From assembly GCA_021397835.1 (NCBI GenBank), contig JAJFZO010000896.1:2148501-2212500 (forward strand): DNA of 64,000 nucleotides, read 5' to 3'. This DNA is from Moringa oleifera. Its lineage: Eukaryota > Streptophyta > Magnoliopsida > Brassicales > Moringaceae. A program made the position numbers and the translations under genes. The notes beneath the pieces were generated by a model that saw only the letters and a list, made by a program, of their open reading frames with translations, was not told where the DNA came from and did no database searches. Positions 22,781-33,900 of the stretch are shown piece after piece; the stretch's first letter is position 1; each line of letters begins with the position of its first letter.

Positions 22781-22894
22781 GTAAAGGGTAATTTTGTGTA
22801 AGAGTGTCTAAAAAGTGTTAAAAACAAATATATTACTAATATTGGTTATTTATACAAATATCTTTGTACAGACGATTAAAAAAGAATTTTTCTC
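22781..22894 (-). repeat. Right terminal inverted repeat of the MULE
   Basis: The reverse complement starts GAGAAAAATTC and contains ACACTCTTACACAAA followed by ATTACCCTTTA, matching the left terminus with several gaps. ATTATGATG follows immediately at 22895-22903. Confidence 0.75.
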
Positions 22895-22903
22895 ATTATG
22901 ATG

Positions 22904-24300
22904 ATCTATCTATTTTCACTGTTGTTTTATGATTGTGAATAAATGTTTGAATTTTAAACAATAAAATAATATTTTAAAAATATTAAATAATTTTAAATTA
23001 TCATTTAAATGATTTTTTTATAATTTTTTAAAATTTATAAAAATTAATCTTTTAAAAAATAAATTATTTTTTAAAAATTATTAAATAAGAATATTATTTT
23101 ATTAAATCTTTCTTTTGTATAAACTTGAAGAAAGATTTTAATGAACGTTGAAAAAAGTATACTTTTTTCATAATTTATGAATTATAAAAAAATTAATGAA
23201 TTATGAAAAAATACTTTAATGAACCATGGAAAAATAAAATTTTTCTATAATTCAAAAAAGGTGAAAATATATTTCTTTTTCTTTACATATTTATTTTTTT
23301 ATATTTTTAGAATCATAAAGAAAAATATTTTTAACTATAAAAAATTATTTTATAATAAAAATTTACTCTTAAAATATAGGTGATAAATTGAACTTTAATT
23401 TATCAATTTAGCTATAAATTAAATATTATCAAAAAAAATTTTAAGTAACTATGCAATTTTTAAAATTTTTTAACATTGTAAATTTCAAAAATATACACTT
23501 TCAAGACTCATAAAATTATAATTTTTTTTGCAATAGTAGCTTCAATTTTTTTACATCTGTGAAAATTTTGAAGTTAAAATTTATTGTATAATATTTTCAA
23601 TTTTAATACTCTAGTTTTGAATTATTTAATAAAGTTTAATTTATATCAAATTAATAAATTAAAGTTTTATTTATTATTTTTTAAACATAAAAATTTTATT
23701 AATAATATAAAATAAATATTAAATTTTTATAAAATTTTTATTTTAAAATAAATATTTTTTTTTTTAAAAATCATCAATTATACTTATGGAATGGTTTGGT
23801 TAATTGAGCCAAGAAGCATGAACATGATGAGAGAAGATCTTTATGACTGTCAAAGGGTCATGATACCTTTCAGACGGTGCAAAGGTAAGCCCAGTTGTGG
23901 GTTGCAACTTTTGGTTGACTTTGTAATTTTTAAACATATCTTTTTATTTTGAGGAAACCGTACACTTTCATTCTTGTCGATCCCTGACAGAGGCAATATT
24001 TGAAATAGATGGATGTAAATAAAATCAAATCTCAAACATGTTTTAATAAAATTTTAAATCTTGTAGCAATAATTTTATCAATGAAGCTATTCTGCTTTTT
24101 TTTTTTTTTCTAGTTTTCATAAAAATTGTTTGAAAATGAAAAAGAACTTATTTAAATTCGACTTTAACCCCAGCACGTTTTCTTCTGTTAAATGAAGAGT
24201 GAGAACATGGAAGTCACTACTAAGATACCAAAAAACTGCTGGCCACGTTAGAGTTGTTCGTGCATATTCTTCCACCTTTTTATCAAGGCACAGTCCGTTC
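22904..24300. other. Very AT-rich spacer upstream of the host gene
   Basis: From 22904 to about 23780 the sequence is nearly all A/T, with short inverted words (aaaaaagtatacttttttcat; ttcataatttatgaa). No coding or transposon protein motif is seen. The last 150 bp before the gene are less AT-rich and presumably hold its promoter and 5' leader, but no confident TATA box can be picked out. Confidence 0.5.
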
Positions 24301-24335
24301 GGCTCATCCTCCGGTTGTTTGTGCCCTTGAACACC

Positions 24336-25454
24336 ATGGCGATTCTCGTTCCAGAGCTAGTGCTTCCTGGAAGTGACAGTTGCGTCGGAGGCCCAGATGG
24401 AACCTGCGAGAATCATCGTCGTGACCTCGTACTTCTGGCTGGCGAGGGGCCTAAAGTGGTGCCGCTAAAGGAAAGCTTACAAAAGGAAAAGCAGATAATG
24501 GTGGATCCTATATCACTGAGAGGATCTTCCGCAAGAGAATCAAGCTTCAATCTGATGCTGCCGCCACCTGCTGTCTCACCCCTGAAAGACCCAGCTGTGC
24601 CACCTCCTCCAATTCTGCTACCTGCAAAACCCAAGTTCTTAAGCTGCAGCCTCCCCAACTCGACTACCTCATCTCCTCGATTCAGCTCGATCCTTTCCGA
24701 GAAGAAGTGGAGAAATGAGAGTCAAGCATCGCCACGTCAAATAGATAACCTGACCCATCTGCACCCGCATCTGGGTCTTGTCCAAGATACTACCTTACAG
24801 AGAAGCAAGTCTTGTGGTGAAGGAGAAGCATGTAGACCGTCAGATGAATTCGATCTTTGGTTGAGGAAACCAAATGCCTCTGTTGACATTGAATATGACA
24901 ACCAGCATCAGCGTCACGGTGGCTTCTCCAAAGCTGAGGCTAACAAAGATCATAGCAAGAGTAGTAAGAGTATTGATCTTCAGGAGGATGGTGGATTCAA
25001 ATGCGGTGCCCTTTGCTTGTACCTCCCAGGCTTTGGCAAGGGCAAGCCAGAAAGAGCAAGAAAGGCAGAGACAGTGATTGAAAATGTGATATCCAGAACG
25101 GTTTCCTTGGAAAAATTTGAGTGTGGATCTTGGGCTTCATCAGCAATAGCGCAGGACGAAGATGGAGATTCCATGAACCTTTACTTTGATTTGCCATTGG
25201 AATTGATCAGGAGCACTGTGAATGAAGCAAATTCCCCTGTTTCTGCTGCTTTCGTATTTGACAAGGATGTAAAAGGAGTACTCAAGAACGGATCAAAAGG
25301 CACAGGCAGGAAATCAACTGAATCTCCTCGGCATGTTCGGTTTTCGACGTCGTCTCCAACATCATACCCTGCCTCTCCTGCTTCTTGCATAACCCCACGC
25401 CTGCGCAAGGCTAGAGAGGACTTCAATGCTTTCCTAGAAGCACAGAGCGCCTGA
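24336..25454 (+). CDS. Conserved plant protein of unknown function
   Basis: Single-exon gene of 372 codons. I start at the ATG in caccATGgcg (24336), a good plant context; the frame is open 21 bp further upstream but starts there with TTG. The protein (MAILVPELVL...) has no signal peptide or membrane segment. It has a Pro-rich stretch (residues ~76-97, with PPPP), a Ser-rich middle, then a conserved-looking C-terminal half. That half contains ALCLYLPGFGKGKP (~232-245), RTVSLEKFECGSWASSA (~260-276), NLYFDLPLELI (~288-298), AFVFDKDVKGVLKN (~310-323), SPRHVRFSTSSPTS, and the end CITPRLRKAREDFNAFLEAQ. This set recurs in uncharacterised dicot proteins; no function is known to me. It is the only intact host gene, with even codon use and higher GC than the flanks. 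Confidence 0.9.
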   Translation: MAILVPELVLPGSDSCVGGPDGTCENHRRDLVLLAGEGPKVVPLKESLQKEKQIMVDPISLRGSSARESSFNLMLPPPAVSPLKDPAVPPPPILLPAKPKFLSCSLPNSTTSSPRFSSILSEKKWRNESQASPRQIDNLTHLHPHLGLVQDTTLQRSKSCGEGEACRPSDEFDLWLRKPNASVDIEYDNQHQRHGGFSKAEANKDHSKSSKSIDLQEDGGFKCGALCLYLPGFGKGKPERARKAETVIENVISRTVSLEKFECGSWASSAIAQDEDGDSMNLYFDLPLELIRSTVNEANSPVSAAFVFDKDVKGVLKNGSKGTGRKSTESPRHVRFSTSSPTSYPASPASCITPRLRKAREDFNAFLEAQSA

Positions 25455-26019
25455 AATGCATTTATCTAGTCTCCCCTAGTTTTCGTGTTTCAATAAGCAG
25501 AAGGCCATTTTCAGCAAGTTTTATTGCGTGCATCCTTTATTTTCCTTAATTTTAATATTTTTATATTATTCTTATTACTTTTTTATGAATTTTTATATTA
25601 TTATTTTGGGGAACTGAAATCTTATCGATGCATGAAACTTGTACTGTGAAGAGCAAGCTACTCCTGAAGATACAGGTGAGAAGCTACCTAATTGGGCCTA
25701 ACTAGTAAGGATACTGCTACTAGAGTAAATTCAAATTTCAGATGAAAATCCCCTATACCTTCCCATTTTGAGTCATCTGTGGATAGACTCTGCAAAAAAG
25801 TGTACTTATCATGTGCTTGATACAATGACTTTCCTTTTTTCTTTTGGGTATCTACTCATATCAACTGCTGCAAACCTTCTCAGATTCCTTAATTTCTGGA
25901 AGAAAAGATCCAGGAAGAGATTTAAAGAATTTTAGTCAAGTTTAATCTTAAATCGTGATAAATCTTCATTCTCTTTGCATGATTTCTCAGAAAAAAAAAA
26001 AAAAGACAAAGGCATGACA
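25455..26019. other. 3' flank of the host gene
   Basis: Contains the likely 3' untranslated region; a caataagca word at 25490-25498 could serve as a near-upstream polyadenylation element. Beyond it the DNA is AT-rich with no coding motif, up to the probable solo LTR at 26025. Confidence 0.45.
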
Positions 26020-26024
26020 TGTAC

Positions 26025-26450
26025 TGTTGGGTTAAATTTTGCAGGCCCAACATCATAAGCCCCAAAAAGATCAGGGTCCAAGACTCCTTAAGCCCAAAAG
26101 GCCAAGGTCTAGAGCGAAAGACAAAAGCTGTGCCATACAAGCTCGGCCTGGCTGGATGACCTCGTGGAAAGTTAAAGCGCAGCCTGCCACAGTCCCTTGC
26201 TGACGAGGAGACAGCTTAAGTGATGAAAGAAAACCACCCCTTTGATAAGAGATTAGGTCTCTGTCAATGAAGCATGGTATCTTGACCGTGATTGGTGAAG
26301 GGAGTCATTGGAAGTGGTTGGGATATAATCTTGTATAAAAAGGGAAGATATATGAATGAAAATGATTGGCTAACATAGAATAGATTATTATGTAATCACG
26401 ATTTTCTATAAATATTTAAAAAATTTTTTTTTAATAAATTTTTTCAATCA
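26025..26450. mobile_element. Probable solo LTR
   Basis: Begins TGTTGGG and ends TTCAATCA, i.e. TG...CA. It is bounded by identical 5-bp words TGTAC at 26020-26024 and 26451-26455, as left by retrotransposon integration. A TATA-like tataaaaaggga lies about two thirds of the way along (near 26333) in + orientation. The start is itself a small inverted repeat (TGTTGGG ... CCCAACA). The alternative is that the LTR continues to about 26628 (ending CCCTCACA), since that stretch resembles LTR sequence too. Confidence 0.5.
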
Positions 26451-27266
26451 TGTACCCCTATGTATAACATTGATGCAGTTGTAGCAATCTTGCAAAAAGC
26501 CATGAGATTTCTTAACATCAATCGACTATTGAGTCAATGCCTCTGAGAAAAACGTAGGTTGACTTGGCACTCCTTAACAAGGATGTACTTAACGTCTCTT
26601 AACGAAAATGCACTTATACCCCCTCACAATTAAATCAATTTGTCTTGTTGTGAGAACACTTACAAGAGCTTAATAATATAATGTCTAACCTAGAGGTGAA
26701 CCAATTGTTGGGCCTATCTAAAGTCTTAAATCTCAAATAAGGGAGAAAGTGAATATGCCAAGAGGAACCACTTCTTGGAGGCTAAGAGGTCTCTTCTTAG
26801 ATTGGTAGAGGATAGCTTTATAGGAGAATGGATCACTTAAATGAATGATTAGGACTCATAGGCGATGTTTAAAAAGAGGAGAGGATGACGACTATGCTCC
26901 TCAACCCCCATTCACCAATGCAATACTAAGTTACGTGGTCTCAAAGTGATTAAGTGGAATGGAACTCACGATTCAAGTCTAGATATAACTCAATCATAGG
27001 AATCTAAAAGGATAGATAACTTCATAGACTATTCTAGAGTTATCTTGAGTATATTGTATAGAAAGTTAAAGGTTGTATAAGAACTTAATAGTTGTATTGG
27101 AAATTTGATAGGGCTAGATATTTTAGAAGGTTAAGGGCGCAAATATCCTTATAAAACTACTATAAATACCCCTTTGTAGTTGTGAGAAGGCATCAACGAG
27201 TTGAGAAACAATAAGAATTCTTACAAAGAGAAATTCTTTTGTTCACTTTTTGGTTTCTGAACCATA

Positions 27267-27279
27267 TTAGTATCAAAGC
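27267..27279 (+). other. Primer-binding-site-like sequence
   Basis: TTAGTATCAAAGC differs at two positions from TTGGTATCAGAGC, the common site for initiator-Met tRNA priming in plant LTR elements. It lies 2 bp after the presumed LTR end. Confidence 0.6.
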
Positions 27280-27559
27280 ATTGATTCTCTAGTTCTTGCG
27301 TGAGTGTTTCAGGTTAAGAAGGTTGGAATTTTTCTAAGTTTCACACTTTCCATTAATGTGTAGTATGCTTACGCCTTGTTGGTGTTGAAACTCCCACCTC
27401 CGATCATTTTTTCAACAAAATAACACTGTAAAAAAGCTTAGAGAATCCTCAAATGATGGACTACAAAATTTTATAGCCAACAAAGTAAACACACATCTTC
27501 ACGCGCCACTTACCGAAAGTCCACAGGCCAGTTTCTCTTTCCATAAGTTCCACGCACCA

Positions 27560-27960
27560 ACCAAAGGTTGAAGATGATACATGTTAGTGCCATATCAGCG
27601 AACATTTAGCCTTTTAGCTTGAGCCACGTGTTAGTCATAGCCATGTTAGCACACTAAGGCTGCTTATCCAAATCAGTACCATAACATTGACAACTCAGCC
27701 TCTTTTATCGTTGCATCATTTATTCATACCACGTGTTAAATGATGCTAAATCAGCACACCCAAGCCCTCATCCACGTTAGTGCGACGCCATATTAATGCC
27801 ACATCATCGACAACAATAAACACGTTAGTCATTTTAATCGTGCCATATGTCAGCAATAAACATTTTAGTGCACAAGCTTCTTGGCCATGTTAATGCCACA
27901 TCATCGACGACAAAACCTTTTTAGTCATGCCACATGTCAGGTTAACCACATCAATAATAA
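27560..27960. repeat. Degenerate ACGT-containing repeats in a retroelement leader
   Basis: Variants of cacgttagtgccatatcagcg and ttaatgccacatcatcgac recur, the latter at 27793-27811 and 27890-27908, 97 bp apart. The words cacgtgttag and ccacgtgtta also occur. They lie in the untranslated leader between the primer site and gag. Confidence 0.55.
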
Positions 27961-28141
27961 CATAATTACTTTTTCCTCCCCATATCGATATCAAATTACT
28001 ATTTTTCTCAAACTTCTAAAATCTTCTTACTTTGGCCCCAGATCATTTTTTTAAATACCAAATTACCCTCCAAAGTTTTTATTTTACCTCTAAAAAAAAA
28101 GTGCTTGTTATGTTATATTTTTCCCTTCCAATACCCATAAA

Positions 28142-28549
28142 ATGCCTTTAAGAAGACAAATGAAAGGAATGTTCATGACATTAAGATGAAAAAATTAAGA
28201 CAACAAATCCAACAGTGGTCAGAGGTTTTTAATGCCTGACAAGCCTTATTAGAGCTGAGAAGAAAATCCAAGGTCTAATTTAGATAGTAGTGACAACTCC
28301 TTCATAGGCAGTCGTCACTCCTCAAGGCAGCCATTTCAAGTCAATGACATCAAAATCAATATTCTAGATTTTAATGGTAAGCTTTAACCCGATGAATTTG
28401 TAAATTGACTTCAAATTGTTGAAAGGGTGTTCAAGCTTAAGGATATTCTAAATAAATAAATAGTGAAGATTATAGTTATCAAATTAAAAAGGCATGCCTC
28501 AATTTGGTGGGAAAATATTAAGAAGAAATGTGAGCTTGAAGGAAAAAGC
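28142..28549 (+). pseudogene. Gypsy gag, 5' part, decayed and cut off
   Basis: Opens MPLRRQMKGM and, after stops, reads the conserved gag core NILDFNGKL, PDEFVNWLQIVERVFKLKDI and HASIWWENIKKKCELEGKS (28355-28549). Gag forms the retroelement particle and packages its RNA. The reading frame ends where the minus-strand element's LTR starts. The gag differs from that of the minus-strand element, so this is a separate gypsy family. Confidence 0.75.
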
Positions 28550-29006
28550 TGATACGAACCCCAAAGGACTTGCCTTGAAATTCAATAAATAATTTGGATA
28601 CCTACCCCAAAACCTAAAACTTCAGATTCTATGGAAAAGAAAATGTTGACCCAATGATTACTTGAATCAAGAACCATAGGTATGTAGTTTGAATGCCACA
28701 AGGAAGAACCATTGATAAGTTCAGAATAGTCCTTTGGAAATCACCCCTGTTATTTTTACAAAACTTGCACCCTTTTTAAATAGGGTTAAAAGAAAATATA
28801 AAACTAAAAAAATCAATATCCTAAATTTGAAAGAAAGTATCCTAAGTTTAAAAAAATATATCTTAAAATAAAAAAGAAATATCTTGAATTTGGAAAGAAA
28901 ATATCCTCAATTCGAAAAGCAAATAATGGTAAATATTTTGATCACTTCAAGAAAGTAAATATTCTGCGGCAAATCCTCTCCCACATCAAGCTTCAGAAAT
29001 CCAACA
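28550..29006 (-). repeat. 3' LTR of the minus-strand gypsy element
   Basis: On the minus strand it starts TGTTGGATTTCTG (from 29006) and ends GGTTCGTATCA (28550), i.e. TG...CA. A TATA-like palindrome (cctatttaaataggg) lies near 28775-28790. A purine-rich AAGAAGATTAG precedes it (29008-29018), as expected for a polypurine tract. Its outer edge abuts the interrupted + strand gag. Confidence 0.6.
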
Positions 29007-29289
29007 GCTAATCTTCTTATAATTCAACTGCCAAAATTATACTGGTCTAATTACATTGATTAAGTTATGTTCTTCTTTTGGGTCCATCTTGGAATCCGTA
29101 ATTCTAAAATCAGTATATATAAATATATATTGAATCAACACATTAAGTGCTTCTTGGATTCTCTTGGCTCTTACTCTTATAATTGGCCCAATTGGAACAT
29201 GAATGTATCATTTGGTAATGTTTCTTGATTCTCATCATCTCTCTTCTTTTCAAAATGATTCGACCTCAAATCATCACCTATGTCAAAAG

Positions 29290-31695
29290 GAGAAAGATCA
29301 GAAACATAAATGTAGCACTAATGTTATACTCACTTGGAAGATCCAGCTTATAAGCGTTATTGTTGATCCTCTCAAAGACTTGAAATGGACCATCCCCTTT
29401 ACGATGTAGCTTGGACCACTTAAGAGAAGGAAACCTTTCTGTCCTTATATGCACCTAAACGTAATCGCCAAGCTCAAAAATAACTTATCTTCTACCTTTG
29501 TTGGCCTTAGTTGTATATTGCTCATTCTTTTTTCTATTTGATAACTTACACTTTCATGGACTATTTTTACAAGCTCAACCTTCTTTTAACCATCCAGCCT
29601 AGTCTTTTCATTAACGAGCAAAGGCAGCAGATCCAAAAGATTTAGTGGATCAAATTCATAAACAATCTCAAATGGTGAAAAATTAGTGTTGAATGAACAC
29701 TCTTACTATTTGCAAACTTAATAAATGACAAACAATCCTCCCAATTTTCAAGTTATTTTGAATTACCGTACATAGTAGGGTAGATAAAGTTCCATTTACT
29801 ACTTTTGTTTGTCCATTTATTTGAGGATGACACGTGGTTAATATCAACTTAGTTCTTAACTTGCCTTATAAGACTTTCTAAAAGTAGTTAAAAATTAATA
29901 TCTCGATTGAAGATAATATTCCTTAGAACACCATGGAGTCTTACTATCTCCCTACAGAACAAGTCAGTAATGTTGGTTGCATCATCGATTTTATGATAAG
30001 ATATGAAATGTGTCATTTTAAGAAACCCATCAATAACCATAAAAATAGAATCCCTACCTTTCTTTGACTTAAGCAAGTCTAAAATGAAGTCTATAGAAAT
30101 ATCAATCCATGGCTCACTAGGCACAGACATAAGAGTATATAACCCATGCAGTAAGACTTTAGATTTGGCTTGCTTGGATGTTACACATCTAAAACATATT
30201 CTTTTTACATTACATTTTATTTTAGACAAAAAGAAATGTTCATGCAACACCTCTGAAGTCTTCCTCACACCAAAATGACCTATCAACCCTCCCCCATGTG
30301 CTTCATGCACAAGCAACTCATGAATAGAACTATTAGTCATACAAAGTTTATTTTTCCTAAGCAAATACCCATTAAAAACTACCTTCTAACATGCTTCGTA
30401 CATGCTACAAAGTCAGCATTAATGGCATACAAGTCTTTAATATATCAAAATATTAATAACTTTGCATTCAAGGTAGAAACAAGAGCGTACCTTTTAGATA
30501 GTGCACCAACCAGAATATTTCACTTACCTTGTATATATTTGATAACATATGGGAAGGTCTCGATAAATTCCATCCACTTAGCATGCCTTTTATTCGACTT
30601 TCCTTATCTTTTCAAGTGTTTTAAGGACTCATGATCAATATGTATAACAAACTCCTTCAGCTATAGGTAATGTTGTCAAATCTCCAATGCTCTCACCAGT
30701 GCTTATAGCTCTTTGTCATATGGTGGGTAATTCAATGCTGCCCCATTTAAATTTTCATTGAAGTAAGTTATTGGTCACTTCTCCTACATTAGAACAACTT
30801 TAATACCTATTCCTAAGGCATCACACTCAATCTCAAATTTTTTAGAAGAGTTAGATAATGCTAATAACAAAGCAGCACATAACCTTTCTTTAATTACATT
30901 AAACACATGATCTTGTTCATCACCCCATTTAAAACTAACAAAATTTTTAATGACTTTAGTGAGTGATGTGGCTAAAATACTAAAATCTTTGACAAACCAT
31001 TGATAGAAACTAGCTAAACTATGAAAACTTCTTACCTGCATGACTAATTTAAGTATAGGCCATTCTTTGACAGCTTTCAATTCTCTTTATGCCAGCAACA
31101 TAACCTAAAAACATAACTTTTCTCACATAAAATAAGCACTTTTTAAGATTGTCATATAATTTTTCCTTTCTTAAAACATGAAACACACATCACAAATGCT
31201 CATGTAAACTTTTACTATACACTAATGTATCATCCAAATAAACCACAACAAATATGCCTATAAGTGCATGAAATATATGATTCATTAACCTTATGAATCT
31301 GCTTAGTGTATTAATTAGACCAAAAAATTATTATCAACTACTTATACAACCCATATTTAGTCTTAAAATCAGTTTTTTGTTCATTTTCTTCTTTCATCCT
31401 AATTTAATGATACCCACTTAAATCAATTGTTCTAAAAATGCATGACCTGTACAATTCATCTAGCATGTTATCTAACCTAGAAATAATATGTCTATACTTT
31501 ATAATAATGTGATTGATAGTCCTACAATCAACACATATCCTCCAAGATCCATCCTTCTTAAGCACAAGTAATACCGGCACTGTGCAAAGACTCATGCTCT
31601 TTGTCACATGTCCTTCAACAATCAACTCTTCAACTTACCTATGAAGTTCCTTTATCTCCTCTAGATTAGTCCTATAAGTTGGCCAATTAGGAATT
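29290..31695 (-). pseudogene. Gypsy pol, 3' part: reverse transcriptase, RNase H, integrase (decayed)
   Basis: Minus-strand order: reverse transcriptase palm (31695-31400) with PVLLVLKKDGSWRICVDCR and DNMLDELY; RT thumb and RNase H (31080-30640) with SLASFYQWFVKDFS and FEIECDALGIG; then HAKWMEFIETFPYVIKY (near 30570). Integrase (30364-29290) has the zinc-binding histidines in ELLVHEAHGGGLIGHFG, IDISIDFILDLLKSKKGRDS with a core Asp, and [21 protein letters not shown]-terminal RFPSLKWSKLHRKGDGPFQV ends near 29290. Many stops and shifts interrupt it. It matches the widespread plant gypsy group whose RT reads [21 protein letters not shown]. Pol copies RNA to DNA and integrates it. Confidence 0.85.
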
Positions 31696-31714
31696 CATTA
31701 CAAAAAATAAAAAA

Positions 31715-32115
31715 TTAGCTTTTCACGACAGATGAATCCATCGCTAAAGTAAAAAAAAATTAATCGCTAAAACGTTTACCAATATATTTTATTGGTAGCA
31801 AAAATTGTTATTGCTAAAGAAAATAGCTACTGATTTTGAAGTCCATCATTAAGTTATGACTGATTATTTTTTATCGCTATTTTAATCAATCACTATATAG
31901 TTAACTACTAAATAAAAATTGATCACTAAAAGATTGTAATTAGTGACTGATTAGATTCGATCGCTACATATTTAGTTAGCAACAAATTTGAATTGGTCGT
32001 TAATATTTTAGTTAACGATTGATCAAATTTGATCGTTAAAGATTTAGTTACCGATTGATTTGAGTCGGTCACTAAGATTTTAGTTAACAACTAATTAAAA
32101 TCAATCGCTATAATT
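31715..32115. repeat. Subterminal repeat region of CACTA 2 (3' side)
   Basis: Roughly a dozen motif copies in both orientations (gatcgctaaa, tagttaacgattgatca, ttggtcgttaatattttag, gagtcggtcactaagatttt) follow one another at about 25-60 bp. Together they form head-to-head pairs around agttaacga. Likely binding sites for the accessory protein. Confidence 0.7.
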
Positions 32116-32289
32116 AATATTAATTTCAAAAGTATATAATTCATTTAAAGTTATATAAAATTTTTAAAAATAAATTATATAAAATATAAAATAAATACAA
32201 CATGTTTTCTATTATTTAAAAAATAAAAATTATATAACAAAATGAAATATTCTGTTCATAAAAAAAATGACATCTAAGAATTAAACGGT

Positions 32290-33900
32290 GCTAGAAATGC
32301 GCTGATCAAAATGAGAGTCTCCATCCTGCGGATACGGGCAGTCATATCAAGCTTTTTCTATCAATGCTCCTGCATATCGCTTTTGTAATGTAAGCGATCA
32401 TGCTCTCTCGCCCTACGCTCATCGTCCACTCGCTCCTCTATAGCCTAATGCTCTAATTCCATGCGCTCTTCCATAGCCTTCACATGAAAGTGCATAACCT
32501 GCATGGCTACTTCATAAATAAAGCATCCATTGCTAAAACTACCGCCTGAAAACCATGATCGAGCTTGACTATTAATCCTGTGCACTCGATGCTTCTTCTC
32601 TCCACTTACAGCCTCATAGTAGAGCTTAGTGTTGTCTACCTCAAGCGTGTTGGAAGATCCTTCATCTGGTTGAGAAGCTGAAGCAACCAACTCTTTGAAG
32701 CATTCCTACAATAAAGCAGTTTGTCATCTTACTCGCTAGTTAAACCACATAATGAAGCAAAAAAATTAACATAATTTTAGTTATTTATTAAATGTTAAAG
32801 ATAATTAACTTACATTAATTTGTCCAGTATGTTCATCTATGAACTCCTCGAGATTGGATTTCTTAATGTGGGTCTATTTAAAAAGCTTTATTGTAGTAGG
32901 CTCATGACTTAACTCTTGCGTCTTAAAAAAAAACTTATTTAATAAATAATCATGTTATTTTTGTTTGTATTTATTAAAGTAATTTAAATATCATACTTTC
33001 CAAGCGTCGATAATGGTTTTGTAATGAACATGAAGTGGTATTATGTCAAGAAGGACCTGACCCAAGTTCGCTCATCTCGCTCCATTGATTGCGAGACATA
33101 GTCTCGCACTTTTGTCTGTACTTTAGTTGGTTCTTTTTTTTTCCATTCTATCTGCCACTGCTTCCATATAGTATCTTGGACAAATTAAGGTTTATTTTTT
33201 ACCTTGTGGCAACATGCACACATCAATTTAGCATACCAGTCCACAGCACGATCTTCCCATGCGACTTTTACCATGCCATCTATTTCCTTGTCTCATTTAA
33301 AATGTTCTTGAAAAAACAAAACAGATTAGTATGCTAATTAAAATGTAAAATATTTTTCTATGATAAATAATTTTAAGTACCTTGAATTCTTCAAAAATAA
33401 AAATCTTTGATTTCTCGAGAAATTGTCCTCTGTGTGTACCCAAATAAATCGATTCTCTTCTAAAAGATCTTATAAATCTTTGTTGAATATTTATGTAACT
33501 AACGATCCTATCACATAAGATAATAAAATAAGAAGTAGTAAGTAACATTGATCAAATTTATAAAGACAATGATATAAATTATTGAAAAACATTAATTATG
33601 AACACTTACATGTCATTCTCTACAAAAATTTGCTATCTACATGTACTCTGCAAGCTTGCTGAGTTGGACATCCTAGTAGCAGCAAAACCAGAAAAATTTG
33701 AAGCAAAGCTAGCAAACCATTTGTGGGTATAAACGTTTCATGTGGAGATGGTGCATCTAATCTACCTTTTTATCTTAAATATATGAGTTACCTTACCTCC
33801 ATCGACCTCTCATCTAAGTATGTCTATAAAAGTTAGTTTGATAACTAAAGTTCTATAAAAAATTTGGTAGTTTTCCCTAAAACTTGAACTAAAACCCCCT
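32290..33900 (-). pseudogene. Transposase_24-like gene of CACTA 2, decayed
   Basis: On the minus strand: KEIDGMVKVAWEDRAVDWYA (near 33285-33225), then FVQDTIWKQWQ (near 33185-33155). Next come a short linker exon (SISRSS, then NILDKL, near 32855-32820) and a long exon (32690-32445) with EVDNTKLYYEAVSGEKKH and FSGGSFSNG. A Glu/Arg/His-rich tail follows. Intron-like spacers separate the blocks. The order and motifs match 11230-12720 in CACTA 1. In-frame stops remain. Confidence 0.75.

Larger units (their letters stand above)
13877..22894 (+). mobile_element. Mutator-like element (Kaonashi/KI-MULE type) with Ulp1-like gene
   Basis: The two ends are diverged inverted repeats, about 135 bp on the left and 114 bp on the right. 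Both start GAG-AAATT and both contain a CTCTTACA-AAA...TACCCTT block. A perfect 9-bp target duplication, ATTATGATG, flanks them at 13868-13876 and 22895-22903, which is diagnostic for Mutator-type transposition. The element holds a decayed MURA-like transposase on + (14635-17335) and a decayed DUF1985/Ulp1-protease-like gene on - (18233-22560). This convergent pairing is known from the KI-MULEs of Arabidopsis and other plants. Both genes are broken, so it is not autonomous. Confidence 0.9.
26700..28549 (+). mobile_element. 5' part of a + strand Ty3/gypsy element, truncated in gag
   Basis: An LTR end is placed near 27264 (…tctgaacca) because a primer-binding-like site follows at once. A TATA-like ctataaatacccc lies near 27171. 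The LTR start is uncertain (a TG near 26690-26720). A 0.9-kb leader precedes a gag remnant, which breaks off at 28549 where the LTR of the minus-strand element begins. The remaining gag-pol was not found on the far side within this window. Confidence 0.55.

Noticed and set aside
23500..23560. Right terminus of the CACTA-like remnant that starts at 3135 (ttttttttgcaatagtag)
   Set aside because: Only a weak match to the reverse complement of the left end, in sequence where such T-rich words are frequent; no subterminal repeats accompany it.
24315..24335. Upstream TTG as the start of the host gene
   Set aside because: TTG initiation is very unlikely in a plant nuclear gene, and an ATG in good context follows 21 bp later.
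24413..25426. Several ORFs (64-81 codons) antisense or frame-shifted to the host gene
   Set aside because: They are shadows of the 372-codon frame, which has the start context and the conserved motifs.
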